NCBI GenBank assembly: GCA_029260515.1
Contig: JAJDDC010000070.1
Span: 186,001 to 250,000 of the forward strand
Direction of reading: 5' to 3'
DNA length: 64,000 bases
From: Phycisphaerales bacterium
GTDB lineage: Bacteria; Planctomycetota; Phycisphaerae; Phycisphaerales; UBA1924
Below, piece by piece: positions 52,725-61,813 of the stretch. Every line of letters begins with the position of its first letter. Positions within the stretch are counted from its first letter, which is position 1. Below the pieces are notes generated by a model, which had not been told where the DNA came from, ran no database searches, and saw only the letters and a program-made list of their open reading frames with translations. A program made the position numbers and the translations under genes.

Positions 52725-54419
52725 TCAGTGGCGTTGGAGCACGCGGAGCGCCGCGAAGGCGTACGCGCCGAGCAGGGCGACGCCGCCCCAGAGGACGGGG
52801 ATGCCGATCAGCCCCGTGTTGTGGATCATCTGCTGGCCCGAGCTGATCATGATGATCGTGCCCAGCGCGGGGAAGAAGCTCCAGAGGTAGACAAGCAGCG
52901 GCAGCGCGTCGCGGAGCTTCATCGCGGTGATCGCCCCGGTGATGACCATCACCAGGCAGCTGAACGCCATCGCCATCCGCTCGTGCTGCTTGCTCGTGAT
53001 CTCGCGTTGCAGGCGCTTGACCTCGCGCTCGAGCACGCCCGCGGCCTCGGCGATCTGCTCGACCCTGCCCGGGCCCTGCGTCCGCGGCGAGACCTCGTCG
53101 AGCAGGTGAATGCAGCTGTACGAGCGGAGCGCGCTCATCGGGTCGCCCTGGACCGTGAGACCCGAGATGGGGTAGCTGGGCAGCTCGTTTGTGGGGATCT
53201 CCGTGCCGTCGTCGGAGGAGTTGCGCGTCTCGACGTCCTCGAGCTGGAGGGTGAACGTCAGGCCCGCGACGCTGGGGGCGCCGACGTCGTCGTCGCCCGA
53301 GACGGACTCGAACTCCAGGTACGCCCGCCGGGCGGCGTAGCGGTCGATGCCCGCCCCCTGCGCGCGGTAGACCTCGACCTCGACACGCCCCGAGGCGCCC
53401 GAGGGCGAGAAGACCCACCCGTCTGTGGGGTTCAGGCCGCTGGAGCGGACGATGACGTCCTCGCCCCGCGGGCTGGTGAGGCGGGCCATGCCGTCCTCGC
53501 TGATCCGCCGACGCAGCCCGGTGAGCGTCTCGTGACCCGCGTACTCGCGGGCCAGGGCGATGCGGCGTGAATCGATCCAGTTCATCTGCTCGGGCGAGCG
53601 TCGCAGCGTCCGCAGCTCGCCCCAGGTCAGGAACTTCGGATCGTCCTTGAAGGGGTTGGGCACGCGGAACGCGGGCGCCGAGAGGAAGTCCCACCGCGTC
53701 ACGCTGCCCGACTGGACGGCGACGACGTCCTCAAACCTGATCAACGCCGCGAGCGTGTCGGGCTCCTCGAACCCCGCGTCGGCGCCCGGGGCGAGCAGGA
53801 GCCAGGCGCGCCGGGCGGTGAGCATGGTCTCGACGCGGTCGAGGCCCTCGCCCTCCTCGTTGAGGTCCACGCCCACGACGCCGCCGAGCAGGTACTGGTC
53901 GAGCACGCCCGAACCCTTCTCGGGCGGGACGGGCTGGATCATGTCGGCGTAGATCTCGGTCGAGCCCACGCGGACCGACTCGCCCCGCTCGATGGTGCGG
54001 ACCATGATCTGTGTCACGTCCTGCGTGATCAGCCGCTCCATCCGCGTCAGGAACCGCGGGATGACCTGCTCGTTGAGCATCGCGAGCATGAACGCGAGGC
54101 CGAGGCCGATCGCGATCGCGGGCAGCAGCAGGCGCCGATGCGAGATCCCGCCGGCCTTGGCGGCGAGGATCTCGTTGTCCTGCGTCAGGCGGTGATATGC
54201 GAGCGTCGCGCCGAAGCCCGAGGCGAACGGCAGGGCGTAGGCGAGCATCGGGGGGATGGCGTAGACAAGGAACTTGAGGAAGGTGAAGGCCGAGAGCTTG
54301 CCGTCGGCCAGGGGCTTGACGGCGGCGGCGAAGGAGATCACCGCGACGAGCACCGCCGTCGAGATCGCGACCAGGCGCAGGACCTCGAGGAGGATGTAGC
54401 GGTACAGCGTCCAGGGCAT
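52725..54419 (-). CDS. LptF/LptG-family permease with an enlarged periplasmic domain
   Basis: 564 residues from the ATG at 54419. PWTLYRYILLEVLRLVAIST begins the first helix; NEILAAKAGGISHRRLLLPA is the typical loop between helices 2 and 3 of LptF/G. Three C-terminal helices close the protein. The middle part (about residues 125-480) is roughly twice the length in E. coli LptF (about 366 residues in all), with no other domain recognised. It should pair with the LptG-like protein to export lipopolysaccharide. It starts 18 bp from the divergent zinc-ribbon gene. Confidence 0.85.
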   Translation of the reverse strand: MPWTLYRYILLEVLRLVAISTAVLVAVISFAAAVKPLADGKLSAFTFLKFLVYAIPPMLAYALPFASGFGATLAYHRLTQDNEILAAKAGGISHRRLLLPAIAIGLGLAFMLAMLNEQVIPRFLTRMERLITQDVTQIMVRTIERGESVRVGSTEIYADMIQPVPPEKGSGVLDQYLLGGVVGVDLNEEGEGLDRVETMLTARRAWLLLAPGADAGFEEPDTLAALIRFEDVVAVQSGSVTRWDFLSAPAFRVPNPFKDDPKFLTWGELRTLRRSPEQMNWIDSRRIALAREYAGHETLTGLRRRISEDGMARLTSPRGEDVIVRSSGLNPTDGWVFSPSGASGRVEVEVYRAQGAGIDRYAARRAYLEFESVSGDDDVGAPSVAGLTFTLQLEDVETRNSSDDGTEIPTNELPSYPISGLTVQGDPMSALRSYSCIHLLDEVSPRTQGPGRVEQIAEAAGVLEREVKRLQREITSKQHERMAMAFSCLVMVITGAITAMKLRDALPLLVYLWSFFPALGTIIMISSGQQMIHNTGLIGIPVLWGGVALLGAYAFAALRVLQRH

Positions 54420-54437
54420 GGGCTGTAGCATAGATGG

Positions 54438-54962
54438 ATGGGGCGGACGCCGAGAGGGTGGGTGAGGCACCTGGCACGCCGGGATCGCCTGCTGACCCGC
54501 AGACGCTGGCGGCGGGAAAATGCGCCAGCCAGCCCGCGCTGCGTCCGGTGCGGCTACGAGCTCAAGGGGCTCCCCGAACTCATCTGCCCCGAGTGCGGCG
54601 CGACGAGTGATCCGGCGTGGTATGTGCCGCCGCTGGCCGCGGGGTCGATCCTCCGGAAGAACCTCGTGCTCGGCGCATTGTTTGAGATCTGGGGCATGGC
54701 ATTTCTGTTCGGGCTCATCGTCGTGACGATGTTGTGGGGTTGCTGGACGAGTGGGATCCCGGAGCTGTGTCTCTCACCGATGATGATTGCCGATGACATC
54801 GGTTTTCTCGCAACGATCGCGGTCGCAGTTCTTGTTACATGCCGCCTCCGCCAGTTGCGTTGGGGTTCTCGACGGTGGGTAATCATGCTCCTCCCGAGCC
54901 CATTGCTCGTGTGGGCATACTTCGCACTCACAACCGTCCTGTTTGCGGCGTCCGAGGGCTAG
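54438..54962 (+). CDS. small membrane protein with CxxCGY zinc ribbon
   Basis: 174 residues. CVRCGYELKGLPELICPECG (two CxxC pairs around residues 35-55) is a planctomycete-type zinc ribbon, followed by three helices (about residues 78-100, 120-135 and 150-170). The second half of the gene is clearly less GC-rich than the window, a possible sign of different ancestry or relaxed selection. It overlaps the convergent cysS by 4 bp and is divergent from LptF with only 18 bp between start codons. The function is unknown; it resembles the gene at 12.7 kb only in the ribbon. Confidence 0.7.
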   Translation: MGRTPRGWVRHLARRDRLLTRRRWRRENAPASPRCVRCGYELKGLPELICPECGATSDPAWYVPPLAAGSILRKNLVLGALFEIWGMAFLFGLIVVTMLWGCWTSGIPELCLSPMMIADDIGFLATIAVAVLVTCRLRQLRWGSRRWVIMLLPSPLLVWAYFALTTVLFAASEG

Positions 54963-56551
54963 CCCCGGCTGACCTCGACCTTGCCGCCGGCGACGTCCTT
55001 GATTGCCAGGCCCATCGCGGCCAGCTCGTCGCGGATCGCGTCGGCCGCGGCGAAGTCCTTGGCCTTGCGGGCCGCGGCCCGGGCGGCGAGCTTCTCTTCG
55101 ACCTCGGGCGAGGGATCGACGCCCTGGTAGACGCCGATCTCGGTCGCGGTTGACACGGCACGCTCGAGAGCGAGCACGCCGAGGACGCCGTCGAACGTGC
55201 GCAGCAGCGCCGCGTCCGCCTTGCTCGGCGTGTCGGTCGCGCTGATCCACTTGTTGATGGCGCCGATCGCGCCCGCGATGTTCAGGTCCTCGCCCATCGC
55301 CGCGGCGAACTCGTCGCGGACGGATATGTTCGTCTCGCCCGCGGCGCCCGTCTCGCCCGCCTCGGTGAACTTCCGCCAGCGCTCGACCTGCCTCGCCGAG
55401 TCCTTGAGCCCCTGCATCGAGAAATCCGCGTTGGAGCGGTAGTGGGTCTTGATCAGCTCCAGGCGGACGGCCGCGGGCTCGTGCCCTTGCTCGAACAGCT
55501 CGCGTGCGGTGTAGAACGTGCCCTTGCTCTTGGACATCTTCGCGCCCTCGACCATCAGGAACCGGGGGTGGAACCAGTGGCGGGCGAAGCGTGCGTGCCC
55601 GGTCGCGGCGCACGACTGGGCGCGCTCGCACTCGTGGTGGGGGAAGATGTTGTCCTCGCCGCCCGAGTGCAGGTCGATCTCGTTGCGGGCGCGGTTTGGG
55701 TCCAGGCGGTCGAGGCTCATGACCGAGCATTCGATGTGCCAGCCGGGGTAGCCCTCGCCGACGGGTTGGCCGTCGATGACGGGGCCGGGCCAGCGCATCA
55801 GGTGCTTGGGGTCTGACTTCCACAGCAAGAAATCAGCCGGGTGGCGCTTGGACGCCTGGTCGGCGTCCGAGACGCGTCCGCCGGCGCCGCCCCTGAGCTT
55901 GTCGAGCGTGTTGCCCGAGAGCCGGCCGTACTGTTCGTACTTCTGGACGTCGAAGTAGACCGCATCGCCCGCGGCGTACGCGAAGCCCTTGGAAGCCAAC
56001 CCCTCGATCATCCGCTTCATGCCGTCGATGTTGCCAGTCGCGCGGGGCAGCAGGCTCGGGTCCTTCTCGCCCTCGATCGCGACCTTCATGCCCAGCTTCC
56101 GGGCGTCGTCGAGGAATCGACCGGTGTAGTACGCCGCGATGGCCCTCGGGTCGTTGGGATCGAGGTCGGCGTCCTTCGGCAGCTTGCCCGACTTTTTCGC
56201 CTCGGCGATCCGGCGCCCGGCGACCGCCATCTTGTCCTCGCCCGAGCCGTCGGCCGTGTCGTCGTCGGTCATGTGGCCCACGTCGGTGATATTCATCACG
56301 TGCTCGACGACGCGCGGGCCCGCGTGGGCATCGCCTGCGTCGTCGCTCAGCGTGCACAGCGGGCTCTCGAGCCACCGCCGCAGCAGGTCGGCGGCCAGGA
56401 ACGAGCGGAAGTTGCCGATGTGCGCGTCGTCGTAGACCGTCGGTCCGCAGGTGTAGAACGTCACCCGCGAGGGGTCGGCGGGCGTGATCGTCTCGGCCCG
56501 CTTGGTCAGCGTGTTGTGGAGTCGCGCGGGCTGGCTCGGCGGGTTGCTCAC
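54959..56551 (-). CDS. cysS: cysteinyl-tRNA synthetase
   Basis: 530 residues, GTG start at 56551. The class I signature is present: [17 protein letters not shown] (zinc Cys35 and HIGN), [15 protein letters not shown] and [11 protein letters not shown] with the other zinc ligands, and AKMSKSKG (KMSKS) near residue 334. It charges tRNA-Cys with cysteine. At 530 residues it is about 60-70 longer than most bacterial CysRS; the extra part lies before about residue 200 (segment with [20 protein letters not shown]), in the connective region, and could be a taxon-specific insertion. It is monocistronic on the minus strand. Confidence 0.96.
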   Translation of the reverse strand: MSNPPSQPARLHNTLTKRAETITPADPSRVTFYTCGPTVYDDAHIGNFRSFLAADLLRRWLESPLCTLSDDAGDAHAGPRVVEHVMNITDVGHMTDDDTADGSGEDKMAVAGRRIAEAKKSGKLPKDADLDPNDPRAIAAYYTGRFLDDARKLGMKVAIEGEKDPSLLPRATGNIDGMKRMIEGLASKGFAYAAGDAVYFDVQKYEQYGRLSGNTLDKLRGGAGGRVSDADQASKRHPADFLLWKSDPKHLMRWPGPVIDGQPVGEGYPGWHIECSVMSLDRLDPNRARNEIDLHSGGEDNIFPHHECERAQSCAATGHARFARHWFHPRFLMVEGAKMSKSKGTFYTARELFEQGHEPAAVRLELIKTHYRSNADFSMQGLKDSARQVERWRKFTEAGETGAAGETNISVRDEFAAAMGEDLNIAGAIGAINKWISATDTPSKADAALLRTFDGVLGVLALERAVSTATEIGVYQGVDPSPEVEEKLAARAAARKAKDFAAADAIRDELAAMGLAIKDVAGGKVEVSRG

Positions 56552-56600
56552 GTGGGGATCGTACCCGCCGCACCGACCGGCGAACGCGTCGCGGGCCGCG

Positions 56601-57938
56601 CTACTTCCCGCCCGAGTCGCGCCCGGTCGGCGCGGGCGCGTCGATGTTCGTCGCCTCGACGCGGACCCGGACCACCCGCGTGGGCTCGGCCTCGAGGATC
56701 GTCAGGCTCAGCCCCTCGTGCGTGAACTTCTCGCCCGCCTCGGGGATCCTGCCCAGCGCGACGACCACGAACCCGCCCACGGTGTCGTACGCGTCCGACT
56801 CGGGCAGCTCGATCTCGATCTCCTCGAGCTCGTCGTTTGCGTCGTCGATGTGGAAGCGTGCGTCGATCTCTGCGGATCTGGCCTCGGCGTCCACGTCGAT
56901 CTCGTGGATGTCGTCCTCGTCCTCGTACTCGTCCTGGATCTCGCCGAAGACCTCCTCGACGATGTCCTCGATGGTCACCAGCCCCGCGGTCCCGCCGTAC
57001 TCGTCGGCGACCATCGCGATGTGGACCTTGGCCGCCAGGAGCTCGGTCAGAAGCTCGCGGACGGTCTTGGTCTCGGGCACGAAGGTGGCCGGCCTGAGGA
57101 TATCTCGCAGACAGAAGGCCTTGCCGTTGCCCTCGTAGTGGAGGATCCAGCGGAGCAGGTCCTTGGCGTACAAGATGCCCACGATCTTGTCGAGGCTCTC
57201 CTCGTAGACCGGGACGCGCGAGTGCCCGTGCTCGTCGATGAACCGCATGACCTCGTCGCGGTCGTCGGAGTACTCGAACGCGTCCACCTCGGTCCTGGGC
57301 GTCATGATCTGCTCGGCGGTCGTGGACCGGAACTCGACGACCGCCTCGATCATGTCCCGCTCGGTCTCGTCCAGGCGCCCGCCCCGCTCGCCCTCCTCGA
57401 CGACCGAGAGCAGCTCGGCCTCGATCTCCTCGTGCTCGTCGCGCGCCTCGGACCCCGCCAGGCGACGCACGACCTCGTCGAGGAAATCCACCAGACCGCG
57501 GGCCGGGCGGAGCAGGATGTACCACGCACGCAGCGAACGCGAGGCGGAGATCACCGTCCTCTCGCCCGCGTGCATCGCGATCGAGTACGGGATCACCACG
57601 CCCAGCAGCCAGACCATGACCGACGCGATCGCGAGGCCCACGACACGCTCAACCCACGTCGGATCGACAGCGCCGGTCAGGGCCGCGATCCACAGGACCG
57701 CGGTGACCACGCTGATCAGGTGGCACGTCACGCGGGGCAGGGCGACGACCGCCTCGTGCCCCTCCGTGTCCTCGAGGATCGCCTCGACACGGGCGCGGAT
57801 CCGCGGGTTGCCCGCCCGCTCGGCGAGTGTCTCGAGTCGCGAGCGCGACATGTGGCGCAGCGAGTGGCTGACAGAGGCGAGCACCGCGCCCAGGATCAGT
57901 GCGGCCAGCGCGATCACAAACCAGAGGGTCGCGGTCAA
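56601..57938 (-). CDS. HlyC/CorC-family CBS-domain membrane protein
   Basis: 445 residues from TTG 57938, whose TTGA overlaps the ybeY stop codon; this fits the first helix ([16 protein letters not shown]) and the coupling seen elsewhere. A CNNM-like membrane part with four helices (to about residue 150) is followed by two CBS domains ([49 protein letters not shown]) and a transporter-associated HlyC domain at the C-terminus ([20 protein letters not shown]). The family is linked to Mg/Co ion handling or membrane stress. The ybeY-corC order is common in bacteria. Confidence 0.9.
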   Translation of the reverse strand: MTATLWFVIALAALILGAVLASVSHSLRHMSRSRLETLAERAGNPRIRARVEAILEDTEGHEAVVALPRVTCHLISVVTAVLWIAALTGAVDPTWVERVVGLAIASVMVWLLGVVIPYSIAMHAGERTVISASRSLRAWYILLRPARGLVDFLDEVVRRLAGSEARDEHEEIEAELLSVVEEGERGGRLDETERDMIEAVVEFRSTTAEQIMTPRTEVDAFEYSDDRDEVMRFIDEHGHSRVPVYEESLDKIVGILYAKDLLRWILHYEGNGKAFCLRDILRPATFVPETKTVRELLTELLAAKVHIAMVADEYGGTAGLVTIEDIVEEVFGEIQDEYEDEDDIHEIDVDAEARSAEIDARFHIDDANDELEEIEIELPESDAYDTVGGFVVVALGRIPEAGEKFTHEGLSLTILEAEPTRVVRVRVEATNIDAPAPTGRDSGGK

Positions 57939-58471
57939 CTCGTGCCCTCTCGGCCCGGTCTGTCGGCGCCGGGCGCGTACGTCGCGCCGACGCCCGCCTG
58001 CACGAGCAGCTCGTCCTCGCGCGCGTGCATCCGGGCAGCCGAGGTCTCGTCGGCGTCGTCGTGCCCGGCGCAGTGCAGCACGCCGTGGACGATGTACAGG
58101 ACCAGCTCGCGTTCTGTCGTGTGCCCGAGGCGCTCGCCCTGGCGCCCCGCCTCGTCGGCGCACACCAGGATGTCGGCGTCGAGCGTGGCGTCGTCGCTTA
58201 GGTTGAACGTGAGCACGTCGGTCGTGCCGGTCACGCCCTTGTGCGTCGCGTGCTCGCGGGCCATGGCCTCGTCGCCCACGACGCGGACGCGGACCTCGCC
58301 GCGTCGTCCGAGCGGGGCGATCGCGCGGGCGGCGTGGTCAACCACCCAGGCGCGTTGCGTCGCGTTGAGTCGTCCTTCGGCGTCGATCAGATCGATCGTG
58401 ACCCCGGGTGCCGTGGGCGCCCCGGGGCTCGGCTCGGGGGGCTCTGCGGTGGATGTCTCGGTCTCGTCCAT
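57935..58471 (-). CDS. ybeY: endoribonuclease YbeY
   Basis: 178 residues from the ATG at 58471. GTTDVLTFNLSDDA and LYIVHGVLHCAGHDDADETS, with the zinc-binding His triad (HGxLHxxGHD), are the UPF0054/YbeY signature. It is a single-strand-specific RNase needed for 16S rRNA 3'-end maturation and ribosome quality control. The first 25 residues are proline- and glutamate-rich, an extension beyond E. coli YbeY. It is coupled to the CorC-like gene by a 4-bp overlap. No ybeZ (phoH) lies upstream. Confidence 0.95.
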   Translation of the reverse strand: MDETETSTAEPPEPSPGAPTAPGVTIDLIDAEGRLNATQRAWVVDHAARAIAPLGRRGEVRVRVVGDEAMAREHATHKGVTGTTDVLTFNLSDDATLDADILVCADEAGRQGERLGHTTERELVLYIVHGVLHCAGHDDADETSAARMHAREDELLVQAGVGATYAPGADRPGREGTS

Positions 58472-58617
58472 CGCTGGATGGGGACGACGCGATGGCCGTC
58501 CCGAGGCAGACTGTATCGGCGCCGAGGCCCGACACCAACACCGGGAACGATCAGGACCGTCTAATCCGCCCACTCCAAGGCTTGTTCAGACCGAAACTTG
58601 TGGTTGATGGGGCCATA

Positions 58618-58640
58618 ATGATCGGTATATGATCGGGTAT
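58618..58640. repeat. tandem 11/12-bp repeat abutting the radical SAM start
   Basis: ATGATCGGTAT (58618-58628) is followed directly by ATGATCGGGTAT (58629-58640), with one extra G in the second copy. The last two bases of the second copy are the AT of the ATG start codon of the radical SAM gene at 58639. The segment belongs to an AT-rich island (about 58560-58640) that should carry the promoters of the two divergent genes. Confidence 0.5.
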
Positions 58641-59748
58641 GCGGCCGCCCGAGTCCAGCCCGACCAACCCCGCCGGCGCCCTCGGCGCCCGGGGGCGGGG
58701 CGCGGGCCTCAACCCCCCGAGCCGGTTCGACCGCGTCAGCCTCAGCATCGACGGCGAGGCCCTCGACGCTCGGCACGACGAGAATCCCGACGGCCCGCGC
58801 CTGGCGACCCAGCTCATCGAGGACGCGACGCGCACAGTCCTCAACCGCGTCGACTCGCCCGACCTGCCCTTCGCGTGGACCCTCAACCCCTACCGCGGCT
58901 GCGAGCACGGGTGCGTGTACTGCTACGCGCGTCCCGGGCACGAGTACCTGGGCCTGAGCTGCGGCATCGATTTCGAGACCAAGATCCACGTCAAACGCCG
59001 GGCGCCCGAGCTGCTCCGAAAGGCCATCACCCGCCAGGGCTGGTGCGGCGAGCCCATCGTCATGAGCGGCGTGACCGACCCGTACCAGCCGATCGAGCGC
59101 GAACTGAAAATCACCCGCGCCTGCCTGGAGGTCATGCACGAGCTGGGACAACCCGTGTCGATCATCACCAAGAACAAGATGATCGTGCGAGACCTGGACC
59201 TGCTGGGGGAAATGGCCTCACGCGGCAAGGCGCACGCGAACATCAGCATCACGACGCTGGACAACGATCTCGCGCACAAAATGGAGCCGAGGGCCTCGAG
59301 CCCGCGCGACCGTCTGGAGGCAATCCGCCGCCTGAGCGCCGCGGGCGTGCCGACGCGGGTGATGGTCGCACCGGTCATCCCGGCGATCAACGACCGGGAG
59401 ATTCCCGCGATCCTCAAGGCCGCGGCGGACGCGGGCGCAACGGGCGCCGGCACGGTCCTGCTCCGCCTGCCCTACCAGCTCAAAGAGTTGTTTCTGGAGT
59501 GGCTGGCCCGCCACTACCCGGACCGCGCGGCGCACGTCGAGTCGCTGATCAGCCAGAGCCGGGGGGGAAAGCTCTACGACGCCCGCCCGGGCGTGCGCGG
59601 GCGGGGCGAGGGGCCGATCGCCGAGCAGATCAGGCAGAGCTACCGCGTGTTCGTGAAGCGGCACGGGCTGGACAAAGGTTTGCCGCCGCTGGTCGCGATG
59701 GACCCGGGCGAGCGCCAGGACACCCAACACACGCTCTTTGCGTCGTGA
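58639..59748 (+). CDS. PA0069-family radical SAM protein
   Basis: 369 residues. TLNPYRGCEHGCVYCYARPG carries the CxxxCxYC [4Fe-4S]/SAM site near residue 90. GIDFETKIHVKRRAPELLRK, VMSGVTDPYQPIERELKITR and LPYQLKELFLEWLARHYPDR are typical of the PA0069/SplB-like group, for which no reaction is established in my knowledge. The ATG at 58639 overlaps a short tandem repeat; the N-terminal 40 residues are Gly/Arg-rich. Divergent from ybeY with 167 bp between; its end is 13 bp from the convergent nuoF. Probably cytosolic and oxygen-sensitive. Confidence 0.92.
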   Translation: MRPPESSPTNPAGALGARGRGAGLNPPSRFDRVSLSIDGEALDARHDENPDGPRLATQLIEDATRTVLNRVDSPDLPFAWTLNPYRGCEHGCVYCYARPGHEYLGLSCGIDFETKIHVKRRAPELLRKAITRQGWCGEPIVMSGVTDPYQPIERELKITRACLEVMHELGQPVSIITKNKMIVRDLDLLGEMASRGKAHANISITTLDNDLAHKMEPRASSPRDRLEAIRRLSAAGVPTRVMVAPVIPAINDREIPAILKAAADAGATGAGTVLLRLPYQLKELFLEWLARHYPDRAAHVESLISQSRGGKLYDARPGVRGRGEGPIAEQIRQSYRVFVKRHGLDKGLPPLVAMDPGERQDTQHTLFAS

Positions 59749-59761
59749 GCGTGGGGTTTTC

Positions 59762-61165
59762 TTAGCCCCGCGCCCCTGCCCCCACCGTCATCTTGACCGC
59801 GACATGCGCCGGGCGGACGCGGGCCTCGAACTCCGACCTGAACTTGTTCATGATGGTCCGCGTCGCCCAGTTGTTGCCGTCGGCCAGGCCGCAGATCGTC
59901 GTCCCCGGCATCGAGCCCATGCTCGTCGCGACCTCCAGGGCCAGGTCCAGGTCCCTGGTCGTCGCGTCGCTCGCCTCGATGCGGGTGAGCAGCTGGTACA
60001 GCCAGCCCGAGCCCTCGCGGCACGGCGTGCACTGCCCGCAGCTCTCGTGCTTGAAGAACCGCGCGATGTTGCGGGCCACCGCGACCATGTCCGTGTCCTC
60101 ATCGAACACCGTCGGGCACGCGGTGCCCAGGCCGAGCACGTTGTACTTGCGCCCGATGTCGAAATCGAGCTCGGCGTCGAACTGGTCGGGGCCCAGGATG
60201 CCCATGGACACGCCGCCCGGGATGGCGCCCTTGAACTTCTTGCCCTTGCGCATCCCGCCGCAATGCTCCTCGACGAGCGTGCGCAGGGGGATGCCCAGCT
60301 CGAACTCGTAGCACCCGGGCCTGTTGACGTGCCCGGAGACGCCCATGAGCTTGGTCCCGAAGCTGGGCGGCCCGCCGATGGAGCTCTCAACGCCCTGGCC
60401 GCAGAACCATTCCGCGCCGTGCTCGATGATGCTCGGCAGGTGCGCGAGCGTCTCGACGTTGTTGATGATGGTCGGTCGCCCGAAGAGGCCCTGGACCGCC
60501 GGGAACGGCGGCTTGATCCGGGGCCAGCCCCGCTTGCCCTCGAGCGCCTCGAGCAGCGCCGTCTCCTCGCCGCAGATGTACGCGCCCGCGCCCCGGTGCA
60601 CGTAGCACTCGGCGACGTACGCGTCGTGCGACGCGTTGGACTCCTGGTTGATGAGGCCACGCTCGCCGAAGATCCCGTTGGCGTACGCCTCTTTCAAGGC
60701 TTCCTCAAGCACGTGCGCCTGGTGGTGGTACTCGCCCCTGATGAAGATGTACGCCTTGGTCAGGCGGCAGGCGTACATGCAGATCGCGATCCCCTCGATC
60801 ATCAGGTGCGGATCGAAGTCCATGAGCAGGCGGTCCTTGAACGTGCCCGGCTCGGACTCGTCGGCGTTGATCGCCAGGTACCGCTCGCCCGGGTCCTTGC
60901 CCGCCTCGAGCTTGGGCAGGAAGGTCCACTTGAGCCCGGTCGGGAAGCCCGCGCCGCCGCGCCCGCGGAGGGTCGAGGCCTTGACCATCTCCGTCACGTC
61001 CGCCGGCGCCATGGTCAGCGCCCTGCGGAACGACTCGTACCCGCCCGTGCGGACGTACTCGTCGTACCCGACGACGTGCCGGTCCTTGGGGTCGGCGAAG
61101 GGGGCGGTCGGGATGCGCTTGCACAAAGCGTGCTGGCGTGTGCCGTCGTAGGTCTTCTTGGGCAT
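59762..61165 (-). CDS. nuoF: NADH-quinone oxidoreductase subunit F
   Basis: 467 residues from the ATG at 61165 (AGGAG nine bases before). GRGGAGFPTGLKWTF is the FMN site, YLAINADESEPGTFKDR and GAGAYICGEETALLEALEG the NADH site, and ESCGQCTPCREG followed by a Cys in TTICGLADG carry the N3 [4Fe-4S] ligands. It is the subunit of complex I where NADH gives up its electrons. The partner nuoE lies 1.5 kb upstream on the same strand with three small genes between, not adjacent as in most nuo operons. No other nuo gene is in the window. Confidence 0.97.
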   Translation of the reverse strand: MPKKTYDGTRQHALCKRIPTAPFADPKDRHVVGYDEYVRTGGYESFRRALTMAPADVTEMVKASTLRGRGGAGFPTGLKWTFLPKLEAGKDPGERYLAINADESEPGTFKDRLLMDFDPHLMIEGIAICMYACRLTKAYIFIRGEYHHQAHVLEEALKEAYANGIFGERGLINQESNASHDAYVAECYVHRGAGAYICGEETALLEALEGKRGWPRIKPPFPAVQGLFGRPTIINNVETLAHLPSIIEHGAEWFCGQGVESSIGGPPSFGTKLMGVSGHVNRPGCYEFELGIPLRTLVEEHCGGMRKGKKFKGAIPGGVSMGILGPDQFDAELDFDIGRKYNVLGLGTACPTVFDEDTDMVAVARNIARFFKHESCGQCTPCREGSGWLYQLLTRIEASDATTRDLDLALEVATSMGSMPGTTICGLADGNNWATRTIMNKFRSEFEARVRPAHVAVKMTVGAGARG

Positions 61166-61301
61166 CGAACGTCGCTCCTGAGCCCCTGGGCGGGCATTCT
61201 CCCGGCGTCGGGGGCGATTCTAGGGAGCGTCGCGGCGAGGATCAGTCGTCGATGACGCCGCGCTGGCGATTCTGGCTCGGGTCGGTGCGGCAACCCCGAC
61301 C

Positions 61302-61775
61302 TCAGCCCGGGTACCCGCCCCGCCAGCGGCGCTCGTTGGGGTCGGCGGGCACGAGCCCGTCGCGGTCGGTCGCGGGGCGGACGTGCTCGCGCTCCAGGCG
61401 CAGGTCCGACGCCGGGCCCGTGATCTTGAGCAGGAACGGCGCGGGCGGGCCCATCGTGAACGTGTACGGCTGGATCGACGCGTCGCCCTCGACACGCACC
61501 ACGAACCGGACCGAGGGTGACCCGCCCGCCGGGTGCTCGAGCGCGAAGCCCGCCTGCGTGCCCGGCTCGAGCGTCGTCTGTGCGCTCGTCACGGGCGCGT
61601 CCTCACTCTCGGACGTCGAGTCGCCGGGCGCGTCGAGCGCCGCGTGCACGCTCAGCGTCGCGTCCGACAGGTTCGAGACGCTCACCGAGCTCACGCCGCC
61701 CGAGCCGGCGCACCCGCCCAGCGCGCCGACGACCATCAGCCCGACCACCGCCGCCGCCCGTGTCACGCTCGACAT
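61302..61775 (-). CDS. putative lipoprotein between nuoE and nuoF
   Basis: 157 residues from the ATG at 61775 (AAGGAG six bases before). VVGALGGC near residue 22 is a lipobox. The mature part is a short beta-rich domain (VSSVSVSNLSDATLSVHAAL, VRFVVRVEGDASIQPYTFTM) ending in a polar, Arg-rich tail. I do not recognise the family. It has the same strand and similar design as the next gene upstream, and the two may be related, exported envelope lipoproteins. Gap to nuoF is 136 bp, so co-transcription with nuoF is possible. Confidence 0.75.
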   Translation of the reverse strand: MSSVTRAAAVVGLMVVGALGGCAGSGGVSSVSVSNLSDATLSVHAALDAPGDSTSESEDAPVTSAQTTLEPGTQAGFALEHPAGGSPSVRFVVRVEGDASIQPYTFTMGPPAPFLLKITGPASDLRLEREHVRPATDRDGLVPADPNERRWRGGYPG

Positions 61776-61813
61776 CGCGTTCTCCTTGCCGCCGGACTGT
61801 GTCCGCCGGTGTG

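Noticed and set aside
59745..59775. Short GGGG...CCCC stem between the radical SAM and nuoF genes as a bidirectional terminator
   Set aside because: The stem is four to five pairs only and partly inside the nuoF coding end; not strong enough to call.
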